Below, piece after piece: positions 34,955 through 43,967 of a stretch of 64,000 bases of DNA (the first letter of the stretch is position 1; each line of letters begins with the position of its first letter). The position numbers were made by a program, and so were the translations under genes. This DNA is from Leptospiraceae bacterium (GTDB taxonomy: Bacteria > Spirochaetota > Leptospiria > Leptospirales > Leptospiraceae): the NCBI GenBank assembly GCA_024233865.1, contig JACKPA010000011.1, positions 1 to 64,000 on the forward strand. Reading direction: 5' to 3'. The notes under the pieces are model-generated. The model was given only the letters and a program-made list of their open reading frames with translations. It made no database searches and was not told the DNA's origin.

Positions 34955-36679
34955 ATGGACATGCACAACGAAGAACCAAGCCAAACAATAGATCAAAAGA
35001 TACAAGACACATTTCTCCATGAGTTAAAAAGTTTCTTGACTGATCCTTATTTTCAATCCGATTTGGAAGCAATCCAACATCCGGGTTGGCAGGATGCTCT
35101 CGCAACACTTTTGGAAAAGTTTAAAACCCAGAATCTTTGTCGAGATAACGAAATCCTTACTGACCAAGCATTGGAAGAAGTGAAAAAATGGCTTGAATAC
35201 GCACAAAAACATTTGAACAAGCACAATCCCTATACGATGGATCAGATGGAATGGCATGGTTATGAAAATGAGTTGGAGAGTATCACCCAAGATAAAACTT
35301 GGGAAAGACTGCAAACTTTTGAACCGGACAAAGCACACTTCTATCAAAACAAACAGCAAAAGTATTCCGAAGAGTTAAAACAAGATATAGAACCGCATAG
35401 ACGAGAATTTTTGGAAAACAGACTCAATTCAATCCCTGATTTGGTTGCATACAACTGGAAACAACAAATCAAAAACCAAATCGAAGAACTTTCTCATAAG
35501 CAGTTGCAATGGGAAACGGAGACTCTCCCACAGTTGGCTGAAGCATTTTCTTTGGAGATGAATCAAAAGTTTGAAAAACTGCAACAATTAAAACAGCAGT
35601 TTTCAAGCCTCTATTCTTTTATTGGCGGAAGTGCTTGGGATTATATGTTTGGTAGTGGTGAAGGAATGGATGGGTTTGGTGAATCTGAAGCAGATGGAAA
35701 TATTCCAGGAGGATTGCAATACGGAGGTGGAGCAGGTTTTTGGAAGCAAGTGAACTTCGATACTCTGGAAGAATACGCAAAGCTATTGGAAAATAACAAA
35801 GAACTCCAAGAACTTGCTGAAATCATGGGACGTTTTCGCCAAGCTGAAAAAGAGTTTGAAGAAGAATACTACACCAAAAAGGTGGAACGCCAAGAATGGA
35901 GACCTGATCCAATTGGTCGTTCTGAGATCGTTGGTGTGAAAATGGGTGATAACCTTCACAACATGCTCATAAGCCAAGCAGCTCTCTTGAAACATCCCAA
36001 AACCAAAAAGATATTTATCAAAAACCTAGCAGAAAAGAAGCTATTGGAATGGCAATTTGCAGGACAGTATCCTTATGATTTTACGGAAGAGCAAGAAGAA
36101 GTCAGACAAGTTGCCAAAGAAGAAGAAGGTCGAGGACCAATAATTGTTTGTGTTGACACAAGCGGTTCAATGGCTGGTACACCAGAGCAGGTTGCTAAGA
36201 CAATCACGTTTGCGTTGTTGTCTATTGCGTTGAGAGAGAAACGAAAGTGTTATGTAATTACTTTTTCCATTGATATAATGACACAAAATATATGCTCAAT
36301 AGAAAAACTTTCAGAATTTTTAAAATACAGTTCCGGTGGCGGAACGAGTGTAGAAATGGCTTTAAGAGAAGCAATTAATCAATGTAAAAGTGAAACGTAT
36401 AAAAATGCTGACGTATTAGTTGTTTCTGACTTTGGTTTGGATGATGTCAGCCATAGTCTTAAACAAGATATTGATAAGCTAAAACAAGAAAACAAAACCA
36501 AACTCCACAGTCTGAACATTGGAAGAGGTTCGCAGCCTTTAACTTTTTTTGATAATGACTGGATTTATGATTCCCATACCCACCACATCAGGAATGCAAG
36601 CAGACCACAAGAGAGCACTTTTGCCAAGAATGTATTTACGAATGTGTCGCAACACTTTGGACAAAGAAATGATAGTTAA
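34955..36679 (+). CDS. von Willebrand factor A domain protein, ViaA-like partner of the MoxR ATPase
   Basis: 574 residues. The N-terminal 370 residues are helical and rich in Gln, Glu and Trp. The C-terminal vWA domain has the MIDAS motif IIVCVDTSGSMAGTPEQV (Asp401, Ser403, Ser405) and later YSSGGGTSVEMAL and VVSDFGLDD. This architecture is that of ViaA and other MoxR partners, whose ATPase remodels a target via the metal-binding vWA domain. It should act with the MoxR-FGE fusion at 30942. Between the two genes lie two TA modules and small ORFs, which is unusual for a RavA-ViaA pair. Confidence 0.88.
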   Translation: MDMHNEEPSQTIDQKIQDTFLHELKSFLTDPYFQSDLEAIQHPGWQDALATLLEKFKTQNLCRDNEILTDQALEEVKKWLEYAQKHLNKHNPYTMDQMEWHGYENELESITQDKTWERLQTFEPDKAHFYQNKQQKYSEELKQDIEPHRREFLENRLNSIPDLVAYNWKQQIKNQIEELSHKQLQWETETLPQLAEAFSLEMNQKFEKLQQLKQQFSSLYSFIGGSAWDYMFGSGEGMDGFGESEADGNIPGGLQYGGGAGFWKQVNFDTLEEYAKLLENNKELQELAEIMGRFRQAEKEFEEEYYTKKVERQEWRPDPIGRSEIVGVKMGDNLHNMLISQAALLKHPKTKKIFIKNLAEKKLLEWQFAGQYPYDFTEEQEEVRQVAKEEEGRGPIIVCVDTSGSMAGTPEQVAKTITFALLSIALREKRKCYVITFSIDIMTQNICSIEKLSEFLKYSSGGGTSVEMALREAINQCKSETYKNADVLVVSDFGLDDVSHSLKQDIDKLKQENKTKLHSLNIGRGSQPLTFFDNDWIYDSHTHHIRNASRPQESTFAKNVFTNVSQHFGQRNDS

Positions 36680-36703
36680 TATTCAAGAACATCAAAACGT
36701 ATC

Positions 36704-39283
36704 ATGATGAAGGTATTCGGTTTTATACAAACTCTCCTAATTACATTCCTTGTATTTAACTCAAGTAAACTGAAGGCTAATTCCCAAAATCCAATTTTCA
36801 AAGAAACATGGTACAGCGAAAAATGGACAATAGAAGAAAAACAAACCTTAACGAGTTTTCTTTCCGAAATACCAAGAGAATTATCTAGTATAGAGCCTAA
36901 TTCTTTTATTCTAGTTAAAAATGCAAATTTTATCACTTGCTTGAATCCGTATGAAATAAACATTCAAACAAAGCAATCACTCAAAAAACAATTTTTAAAT
37001 CACCTTTTGGAGAACTACAACAATCGTACAAAAATCAGTCGTTCTAGTGAATGGCGTTTGCTTAGTGGATGGAATTATGGAAAACTATTTGGTTTGGAGT
37101 TACCTTTTTGGATGAACGAGGCTGACAACCAAGACCCAAGAGGATATGGAAACAAAGACGGTTTGCAAAGTCCGGAAAAAGATTTTATATCTTTTGGAAG
37201 TCTTTATTTTTTACCAGAAGACACCACAGCAGAAAATTCCATAAAATGCAAGACACCAAGAAAGTATACATTTTTTAAAAACCATTTTCCTGATTACACA
37301 TCATCCTTTTATGGTCGTATCGAATGTAAAAAAATGGATTTCGGTTTTTTGGATGATCTTGTATTTTTTAATCCGATTAACGGACAAAAATTACAAATAG
37401 ACCCTATTAACGAAGATACGGTTACAGGATTTGAGTTGCTTTATGCCACACCGGGAACAAGCGACATATCAGAAGTAGCCGGTCACCTAATGCTTAGAAT
37501 TAAGTTAAATAATAACCCACAGGCAGAAGAATTGGGCATGGAAAATCCCCATGATCTCGTTATATCTTTTTTGGCTGATACAAGTCGTCCCGAAAAACTA
37601 GCTATTCCAAACAAGATAACCCTTGAATGTAAAAAAAATTGGTTTAACCTGGTGGACAATTCAAAACAAGACATAAACGTATGGACTTCTATCATCCAAT
37701 CTTTGAAAGGACTTAGCGGAGGATTGCAAACTCTAATGGACAGGCAGACTTTAGAAGCAACCATCAAAGCTTATACAATCGAAGAAGACCGCAATTTGCT
37801 TAGGTACAGCTTAAGCTTAACTCAAAACCAGAAGAAAAAATTATTGGAATATCTATTTATTACAAAAAAGCAATACAAAGCAAAATACTATTTCTTTCCA
37901 CAAAATTGTGCGTCCGTATTGATTCATGTATTGGGATTGGGTATCGAGGATAAGGAGATCACCCATTTCAAACCGATAGTTTCACCTCCACATTCTCTCC
38001 TTGCATTGCTTGTTCGCAAAGGAATTGCCAAACCTGTATACCCTGCCTTTTATAGCTACCACCAAAAAGGTTATATTGTTCAAGATTATCTCTTCCAAGA
38101 ATTACAAAAATGTAAAACAGAATGGAATAAGTACAACTGGTCTAACCTAGATTTTATTTATTCAAACGATGAAGACAAAAGAATTGAACTGCTATTTACT
38201 CTTAGAAGAATTGCAAATGAACATCCCGAATCTCGATCCAAAATGTACAAACTTGCTGGTCTTTTCCAAGAAGCAGAGATGGCTTTTAGTTTTAAAGACT
38301 TGGAATGTGAGAACTATACGTCTAAAGTGACATCAGAAGCGAGACATATCCAGAGAGAAATCATTCGACTAAATCAAAAAAGTGGAAAATTGAATGGAAT
38401 TTCCATTGATAAATTGGTTGAGACAGAGTTTATTCCAGAGGAAAAAGAAGTATACAATATCGGTTATCCACATACAAAGCTCTTGAACTATCGTTTTGGA
38501 CTAGGTGGTTTTCATTCCCAATACACCAATAACAGCTACCCTCTTTTATATGGAAACTCTTCCTTTACCTTTGCCGGCTCATTATTTCATCAAGAGATGG
38601 GTAGTATTTCCAATTTGGCTATGCAAAGAAGTAGCTACGTTGAATTAGGAGGACTTTCCTTGTCTATAACAAGAACAAATGGAATTGCTTACCTAAACAA
38701 TTGGTATTTTACGGGACTAAAGTTGCAAAAGTTCCGAGACCGCTTGAACCAAGTTCCGAGCTATTGGAAACCACAAGGAAAAATAGGATTAGGTTTAACG
38801 GTATTAGATTTCTATGGAATTCATAATCCTAAATTTGTTGATGGTACGATTTTAGGAGGTGAATTGTTATTTAGTGGCGGAACATCAAAACAAAACAATA
38901 GGCACATATTTTTTAGCTTAGGCACAAATTGGTGCTACCAAAGCCTAAACATTATCCACAAACCGTTTGTATTTCAAAAAGAAAACATTGGCAGTATCTA
39001 TGGTATACGAATCCAATCCGGACTAAAAGCATTGTGGACGTTTGACAAGCAAAAAATGTGGCAGTGGAGGACTGAATTGAGATACGAAAAGGCAATTTCT
39101 CATTCACTTGGTGATAAAATGCTTTTTGTCACCGGCATTCATCACCTCTTAGGAGACATCATTCAAAAACAAACCATCTTTAGCGTTGTGATAGAACGTT
39201 CTATATACCGGTTTTATGCAACAAATTCCGAAAAGTTAGAGACATCTTCCATAATGGCTTATATTGAAATAAATCCATGGTAG
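36704..39283 (+). CDS. DUF4105 outer-membrane protein
   Basis: 859 residues with a signal peptide (MMKVFGFIQTLLITFLVFNS). Residues about 240-450 are a DUF4105 domain: TPGTSDISEVAGHLMLRIKL and later YYFFPQNCASVLIHVLGLGI, with the conserved N-C-A/T-S motif that places it in a papain-like cysteine-peptidase clan. The C-terminal 280 residues look like outer-membrane beta strands (HTKLLNYRFGLGGFHSQY, FTGLKLQKF, GTNWCYQSLNI) and end ...IEINPW with a terminal aromatic. It is probably a surface or outer-membrane hydrolase of unknown substrate. Confidence 0.78.
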   Translation: MMKVFGFIQTLLITFLVFNSSKLKANSQNPIFKETWYSEKWTIEEKQTLTSFLSEIPRELSSIEPNSFILVKNANFITCLNPYEINIQTKQSLKKQFLNHLLENYNNRTKISRSSEWRLLSGWNYGKLFGLELPFWMNEADNQDPRGYGNKDGLQSPEKDFISFGSLYFLPEDTTAENSIKCKTPRKYTFFKNHFPDYTSSFYGRIECKKMDFGFLDDLVFFNPINGQKLQIDPINEDTVTGFELLYATPGTSDISEVAGHLMLRIKLNNNPQAEELGMENPHDLVISFLADTSRPEKLAIPNKITLECKKNWFNLVDNSKQDINVWTSIIQSLKGLSGGLQTLMDRQTLEATIKAYTIEEDRNLLRYSLSLTQNQKKKLLEYLFITKKQYKAKYYFFPQNCASVLIHVLGLGIEDKEITHFKPIVSPPHSLLALLVRKGIAKPVYPAFYSYHQKGYIVQDYLFQELQKCKTEWNKYNWSNLDFIYSNDEDKRIELLFTLRRIANEHPESRSKMYKLAGLFQEAEMAFSFKDLECENYTSKVTSEARHIQREIIRLNQKSGKLNGISIDKLVETEFIPEEKEVYNIGYPHTKLLNYRFGLGGFHSQYTNNSYPLLYGNSSFTFAGSLFHQEMGSISNLAMQRSSYVELGGLSLSITRTNGIAYLNNWYFTGLKLQKFRDRLNQVPSYWKPQGKIGLGLTVLDFYGIHNPKFVDGTILGGELLFSGGTSKQNNRHIFFSLGTNWCYQSLNIIHKPFVFQKENIGSIYGIRIQSGLKALWTFDKQKMWQWRTELRYEKAISHSLGDKMLFVTGIHHLLGDIIQKQTIFSVVIERSIYRFYATNSEKLETSSIMAYIEINPW

Positions 39284-39388
39284 ACGTTTTTTTTCAAAAT
39301 TTTATAAAATTCATTTTAATTAATTAATAGATAATCTATGTATATAAAATTTAAGTTAGAAAAAAAGAAAAAGGAAAACAGTGTAGTT

Positions 39389-40465
39389 ATGAATCTTCTT
39401 GAATCATTAGGATGGGATTCTTTTTTTGAATCGAATTTTCATCCATACAAATCGCAGGATTTTGAACCAGCCAGGATTATTGCCGAATATAGAGATTTAT
39501 ACAAGGTTATTACAATGGATTCTTTAGAACTGATCGCTGAAGTTTCCGGTAAATTTGAATATACAGCTGCAGAAAGGGGCGATTTTCCTGTCACCGGAGA
39601 CTGGGTTGTAATCAGGAAATTACAAAACAACAACAAAGCAATTATATACCACGTGTTGGAAAGAAAATCAAAATTTTCCAGAAAAATCCCAACTGCGAAA
39701 ACGGAAGAACAAATTGTGAGTGCCAATATAGATATTGCTTTTATCGTTCAGGGGTTGGATCACAATTATAACCTACGAAGATTGGAAAGATACCTCGTAA
39801 TGGCTTGGGAAAGCGGAGCAAAGCCGGTTATTTTGCTAAACAAAGCTGATTTGTGTGAAGACATAGAAGATGTTTTATTGGAGGTGAGTTCCGTAGCACT
39901 TGATACTCCCGTTTATATAATAGATTCTTTTTCCCAAGCCGGTTATGAATGTTTCTCCAAATATTTGGAAGCAGGGAAAACTTTTGTTTTTCTTGGCTCT
40001 TCTGGAGTCGGAAAGTCAACCATTATCAATAATTTAATGGGTAAAAATGTTCAAAAAACAAATAGCGTTAGAGAAAACGATTCCAGGGGCAGGCACACCA
40101 CCACAAATAAGCAACTCTTTTTATTGGGAGAAAGAGGGATTTTAATTGATACTCCAGGAATGAGAGAACTGCAACTTTGGAATTCCGAAACAGGTCTAAA
40201 AGAGACCTTCCTAGACGTGGAAGAGTTACTCAAGTCTTGTAGATTTAAAAATTGTTCTCACGAAGCCGAACCAGGGTGTGCTGTCCAAGAAGCACTGGAA
40301 AATGGAAGTTTAGACCCCATAAGGTATGAACACTACCAAAAATTACAAAAAGAAATCAAATACCTGGAATCCAGACAAGATGAAAGTTTGGCTTTACAAA
40401 GAAAATGGGACGAAAAAAAGTTTCACAAAAAGATAAGAAAAGTTATTCAGCACAAAAGAATTTGA
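39389..40465 (+). CDS. rsgA: Ribosome small-subunit-dependent GTPase A
   Basis: About 358 residues from the ATG at 39389, where the family-typical start MNLLESLGWDSFFESNF begins; the ATG at 39338 adds a Lys-rich leader not seen in the family. There is an OB fold (AERGDFPVTGDWVVI), then a circularly permuted GTPase with NKADL (G4), GSSGVGKSTIINNLMG (G1) and DTPGMREL (G3). The C-terminal zinc knuckle CRFKNCSHEAEPGCAV is complete. It matures the 30S subunit. Confidence 0.95.
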   Translation: MNLLESLGWDSFFESNFHPYKSQDFEPARIIAEYRDLYKVITMDSLELIAEVSGKFEYTAAERGDFPVTGDWVVIRKLQNNNKAIIYHVLERKSKFSRKIPTAKTEEQIVSANIDIAFIVQGLDHNYNLRRLERYLVMAWESGAKPVILLNKADLCEDIEDVLLEVSSVALDTPVYIIDSFSQAGYECFSKYLEAGKTFVFLGSSGVGKSTIINNLMGKNVQKTNSVRENDSRGRHTTTNKQLFLLGERGILIDTPGMRELQLWNSETGLKETFLDVEELLKSCRFKNCSHEAEPGCAVQEALENGSLDPIRYEHYQKLQKEIKYLESRQDESLALQRKWDEKKFHKKIRKVIQHKRI

Positions 40466-40479
40466 TTTATGTGATGCGA

Positions 40480-40507
40480 GTAGGTGACAAGCTCGCTAGC
40501 CACCTAC
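40480..40507. terminator. Hairpin between convergent rsgA and diiron-protein genes
   Basis: Stem GTAGGTG / CACCTAC with internal AGC/GCT pairing. It lacks a T run, so its role as a terminator is uncertain. Confidence 0.45.
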
Positions 40508-40523
40508 AACGACAATGAAAAAA

Positions 40524-41645
40524 TTAAGCAGCAAGCAATTCGTTTAACGAAATTGTATCTGCTGCCTTTTCATTTTCATATTTCAAGACTCCTAATTGCT
40601 CGTATTTTGTCCTCATTCGATTACTTAAAAGACCTATTGCTTTTAAGTTAGGAATTAGTCTGGTAAAAAGAGAACGTCTGAACTCTTTCATCACTTCCGA
40701 TTGTAAAATCATTCTTTTCCAACTTTCGGTAGAAAAAGCATGAGCAAAAAATTCTTGATGAAATTCCAAAAACATAAAACGATTCCTAAGGAGGACGGCT
40801 ACTTCATAAGCCCAGTCTTCTCGATCTCTTCTTAGACTATCGGATACCTCTTTTGTATAATAGTCTCTTAATGACTCTACACCATAGTGAACGTGTCTTG
40901 CTTCATCAGAGATCACTTGTTTGAGAAGTTGCTTGAGCAAAGGTTCTTTTGTAAATTTGTAAATGAGACCAAATGATCCTAAAGCCAAACCTTCAATCAT
41001 AATCTGCATTCCCAAAAATTTCAAATCCCAATCTTTAGTTGATGTTAAAGCATGAATGATCACATACAAATTATCATTTACTTCGTACAATTTGTTTAGT
41101 TTTGTATTGACATAACGATGGAAAACTTCGACATGCCTTCCTTCGTCCATCACTTGAGTAGCTCCATAAAATTTTGCTCCAAGCCATGGCGTAGCTTCTA
41201 CCGTCATTCCGGCAGCATACAAAGCTCCTTGTTCTCCATGTAAAAATTGAGAAATTAAAATGGATGTCAGAGAGTGAACCAGCTTGGTTTTTTCTTGAGT
41301 CGTTAATTTGTCATAGTATTTTGTTCCGTATATCGGCAATAACTTATCCGGCAATATCGGAATCTCAGAATTGTAAGGGTCTACATTAGTAGACCATGGT
41401 AGATCATCCGCATCCCACTGACCTTTTTTTGCCTTTTGATACAAATTCATAAATTCCGTATTCCCCATATTATCATATTTCCAATCATAAAATATGGAAT
41501 GCGCAGAATGAATACCTATTTTATCCTTTTTTCCATCTTGCAATATAAAGCCAGATAAAGCAGAAGGAAAAAGGTCAAATGCAACCTTTGTGTTTCTTAG
41601 AGCCATCCCTGTAATTTCCGTAATGTCATGTATCATCGTATCCAT
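40524..41645 (-). CDS. Ferritin-like diiron protein (carboxylate-bridged oxygenase/desaturase type)
   Basis: 373 residues. The four-helix diiron motifs are visible: HGEQGAL, DEGRHVEVF, EGLALGSF and SDEARHVHYG, i.e. two E-x-x-H pairs plus single Glu ligands. This is the layout of ferritin-like oxygenases such as AurF-type and related hypothetical proteins in leptospires. It probably uses O2 to oxidise an organic substrate. The TetR regulator gene lies upstream in the same orientation with 26 bp between, so the pair is likely an operon. Confidence 0.82.
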   Translation of the reverse strand: MDTMIHDITEITGMALRNTKVAFDLFPSALSGFILQDGKKDKIGIHSAHSIFYDWKYDNMGNTEFMNLYQKAKKGQWDADDLPWSTNVDPYNSEIPILPDKLLPIYGTKYYDKLTTQEKTKLVHSLTSILISQFLHGEQGALYAAGMTVEATPWLGAKFYGATQVMDEGRHVEVFHRYVNTKLNKLYEVNDNLYVIIHALTSTKDWDLKFLGMQIMIEGLALGSFGLIYKFTKEPLLKQLLKQVISDEARHVHYGVESLRDYYTKEVSDSLRRDREDWAYEVAVLLRNRFMFLEFHQEFFAHAFSTESWKRMILQSEVMKEFRRSLFTRLIPNLKAIGLLSNRMRTKYEQLGVLKYENEKAADTISLNELLAA

Positions 41646-41671
41646 AGCCTATTACCTCTCATTTTTTTGGT

Positions 41672-42268
41672 CTAAATAATTTTCCCACCTGACTGTGAAG
41701 TCCCTTCCGAAGACAAACTAAAAATTTCTATCATTTTCCTAAACATATCAACCTCTTCTTCCTTAGATTCTAATCCCGAACGAATCAGTTGGTGAGTTAT
41801 CAGACCCAAAATATAGCTAAAAACAACATTAACCAGTACTTGATCTTGAAGTCCGATCTGTTCCGTAATAGAAGATTTAAAGTAGTTTATTGTCTCACGA
41901 ATAAAATTTTCGGGGTCTTGGAAACCATTTTGCCTATAATAGTCAATTATTAGAAAAAGAACATTTTGAAAAAAGGACTCATTGTTCACAATATACTGGA
42001 ACATGGATTGAATCCTTTCTTCTACACTACTTGTTTTTGGCACTCTTTCTGCAAATTGTAGTACCTTTTTTTCACTCAAGTATTTGATCATTTCTCTAAA
42101 AATTGATTCTTTGGTAGGAAAATAGTGGTACAAAGTCCCAGTAGAAATTTTCAGCTCTTTGGCTATTTCTCTCATGGTGACCTCACCAAAACCCTTTCTC
42201 GCAAAAAGATCAAAACAATCTTTTAGTATCTCTTCTTTATATTCACTGTGATTTACAATTTTTGGCAT
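41672..42268 (-). CDS. TetR/AcrR family transcriptional regulator
   Basis: 198 residues. The HTH domain YKEEILKDCFDLFARKGF, VTMREIAKELKISTGTLYHY and FPTKESIFREMI is textbook TetR. The ligand-binding C-terminal domain is all helical. The gene starts near a palindromic operator at 42281-42302, so it probably represses itself and the diiron gene. Confidence 0.95.
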   Translation of the reverse strand: MPKIVNHSEYKEEILKDCFDLFARKGFGEVTMREIAKELKISTGTLYHYFPTKESIFREMIKYLSEKKVLQFAERVPKTSSVEERIQSMFQYIVNNESFFQNVLFLIIDYYRQNGFQDPENFIRETINYFKSSITEQIGLQDQVLVNVVFSYILGLITHQLIRSGLESKEEEVDMFRKMIEIFSLSSEGTSQSGGKII

Positions 42269-42280
42269 CGTTTATCTTTT

Positions 42281-42302
42281 TTATAACGAATGTTCGATAT
42301 AA
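42281..42302. promoter_or_regulatory. Palindromic operator upstream of the TetR gene
   Basis: A 22-bp near-perfect palindrome with arms TTATA-x-CGAA and TTCG-x-TATAA around a 2-bp centre lies 13 bp from the TetR start. One half-site-like copy (ACGAATGTTTAATAAA) occurs near 42410, before the vapB-like gene. Size and symmetry fit a TetR-dimer site. Confidence 0.65.
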
Positions 42303-42338
42303 TAAAATATCCTATTCCTAATTTGTCAATCGGTTTTT

Positions 42339-42376
42339 CGTTTTTTTTACCTAAACCAAGAAAAATGTATTGGATT
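42339..42376 (+). repeat. Direct repeat A, copy 1
   Basis: 38 bp, starting CG followed by eight T and ACCTAAACCAAG, identical at all 38 positions to 43076-43113. It lies left of the VapBC-type module. Confidence 0.95.
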
Positions 42377-42440
42377 CTGAAACGCATTCCTAAATAGCAA
42401 AAAACTTGACGAATGTTTAATAAAAGACAAAAGTGATTTT

Positions 42441-42653
42441 ATGATTACCAGAGACTTATTAAAAAATGAAATTGATAAAGTGCAAGATGATTACCTGGAA
42501 CTTTTATATAATGTAATTCGTGCTTTTGAACTAAAAAAATCTAAAAATAATAATTGGATAACCTGGGTAAATCAAATGTATGGATGTTTTAATGAAGACC
42601 CAATTCAAAGGTTTCCACAAGGTAATTTTGAGAATAGAGAAATATTGTTATGA
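42441..42653 (+). CDS. Antitoxin of a VapBC-type module
   Basis: 70 residues. Helical N-terminus, then WVNQMYGCFNEDPIQRFPQG and FENREIL, a well-known antitoxin end found before PIN toxins. The stop overlaps the toxin ATG (ATGA at 42650). A possible promoter TTGACG with ATGTTTAATAAA lies upstream in a region that also carries a TetR half-site-like sequence. Confidence 0.82.
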   Translation: MITRDLLKNEIDKVQDDYLELLYNVIRAFELKKSKNNNWITWVNQMYGCFNEDPIQRFPQGNFENREILL

Positions 42654-43055
42654 AGTATCTATCTTTTAGATACCAATATTTGCATATATTTTTTGAATGG
42701 AATTTCACTTTCTGTAAAAGAAAATTTATTACTTAAAAATCCTGAAAATATTTATTTATGCTCAGTAGTAAAAGCAGAACTCTATTATGGAGCAATTAAG
42801 AGTAAATATCAAAACCAAAATATTTTAAAAATAGACAGGTTTGCTGAAAAATTTATTTCTCTTTCATTTGATGATTCTGCATCTTTAATTTATGGAGGTA
42901 TTAGAGCTGAATTGGAATCAAAAGGAATTCCAATTGGTCCCAATGATCTTATGATTGCCTCTATTGCAATAGCAAACAACTTAATTCTTGTAACAAATAA
43001 CACAAAAGAATTCGGTAGAATTCAAAAATTATCTTTAGAAAACTGGACAGAGTAA
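42650..43055 (+). pseudogene. vapC: PIN-domain toxin (VapC) broken by a 4-bp duplication
   Basis: From the coupled ATG the frame reads MKYL, but then TATC occurs twice (42656-42659 and 42660-42663) and shifts the frame. Without one TATC it would read MKYLLDTNICIYFLNG, the normal VapC start with its first Asp. The remainder from about 42664 is intact: VVKAELYYGAIKSKYQNQ, IPIGPNDLMIASIAIANN and LVTNNTKEFGRI, ending LSLENWTE. A start inside (about 42693) would lack the first catalytic Asp. It is therefore inactive as sequenced, unless the short repeat can revert. Confidence 0.85.
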
Positions 43056-43074
43056 ATCATACTATGGGAAACAT
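43037..43074 (+). repeat. Direct repeat B, copy 1
   Basis: 38 bp identical to 43949-43986. It covers the last codons of vapC (ENWTE, stop) and 20 bases beyond. It abuts repeat A copy 2 with one base between. Confidence 0.95.
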
Positions 43075-43075
43075 C

Positions 43076-43113
43076 CGTTTTTTTTACCTAAACCAAGAAA
43101 AATGTATTGGATT
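43076..43113 (+). repeat. Direct repeat A, copy 2
   Basis: Identical to 42339-42376. It lies left of the MNT/HEPN module, in the same position relative to it as copy 1 to VapBC. Confidence 0.95.
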
Positions 43114-43224
43114 ACAAACAATAAAATGGATACCGCTTAGATAAGAGGTAATACCCCTGACAAATAAAATATCATAATTTAATTTTTAATTGATCAATTT
43201 CAAATTATAAAAACTACTTAACGT

Positions 43225-43560
43225 ATGCAATTTACAAATATTCCGCCTAGTATTATTCAACCTGTTGAAGAAATCAAACTCTCATTAAAGCGTATATATA
43301 AAGCAAAACTTAAAAATCTAATTTTATTTGGTTCTTATGCACGCGGGAATTTTGAAGAAGGTTCAGATATTGATATATTGTTACTTATTGAAAATGTTAA
43401 AAATATTTTTGATGAGAGAAAAAAACTTTCTTACAATATTTGCGATATTTGTCTTAAATATGATGTTTTATTATCAGTTATTCCGTATGATTTTAATGAA
43501 TATAATAAATTAAGGACTCCTTTTATATTAAATGTTAAAAGGGAAGGAATCATTTTATGA
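43225..43560 (+). CDS. MNT-type nucleotidyltransferase (antitoxin of HEPN/MNT pair)
   Basis: 111 residues. NLILFGSYARGNFEEGSDID holds the GSx10DxD motif of minimal nucleotidyltransferases. In HEPN/MNT modules this enzyme adenylylates the HEPN toxin and blocks it. The HEPN gene starts inside its stop (ATGA). Confidence 0.92.
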   Translation: MQFTNIPPSIIQPVEEIKLSLKRIYKAKLKNLILFGSYARGNFEEGSDIDILLLIENVKNIFDERKKLSYNICDICLKYDVLLSVIPYDFNEYNKLRTPFILNVKREGIIL

Positions 43561-43967
43561 TTCAAAATGAGCAAGAAATTATTGCTCTTCTTGAAAAAGC
43601 GTATCAAAGCATAAAAGCTGCTGAAATATTATTAAAAACAAATCATCCTAGTTTTTCAGCTAGTCGGTCATACTATACCATGTTCTATATAGCAGAAGCA
43701 TTACTTTTAAGCAAAAATTTATCTTTTAGTAAACATAGTGCTGTTATTGCCAATTTTGGAAAAGAATTTATTAAAACCGGAGTTATAGAATCAAAATTCC
43801 ATCGCTATTTAATAGATGCTTTTGAAATCAGAAGTATTGGTGATTATGAATTTATGCAAGTTGTAGATAATGATATCGCCAATGAAGTTTTATTGCATTC
43901 TGTAGAATTATTTAATGAAGTAAAAAAGTTTTTTAATTGTATAACCCAAGAAAACTGGACAGAGTAA
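43557..43967 (+). CDS. HEPN-domain toxin
   Basis: 136 residues, all helical. AYQSIKAAEILLKTNHPSFS, ASRSYYTMFYIAEALLLSKN is the HEPN core (the R-x4-6-H RNase motif is not cleanly recognisable here). The last residues, ENWTE, and the following DNA are a copy of the vapC end (repeat B), so the original C-terminus may have been replaced. It is coupled to its MNT partner. Confidence 0.88.
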   Translation: MIQNEQEIIALLEKAYQSIKAAEILLKTNHPSFSASRSYYTMFYIAEALLLSKNLSFSKHSAVIANFGKEFIKTGVIESKFHRYLIDAFEIRSIGDYEFMQVVDNDIANEVLLHSVELFNEVKKFFNCITQENWTE

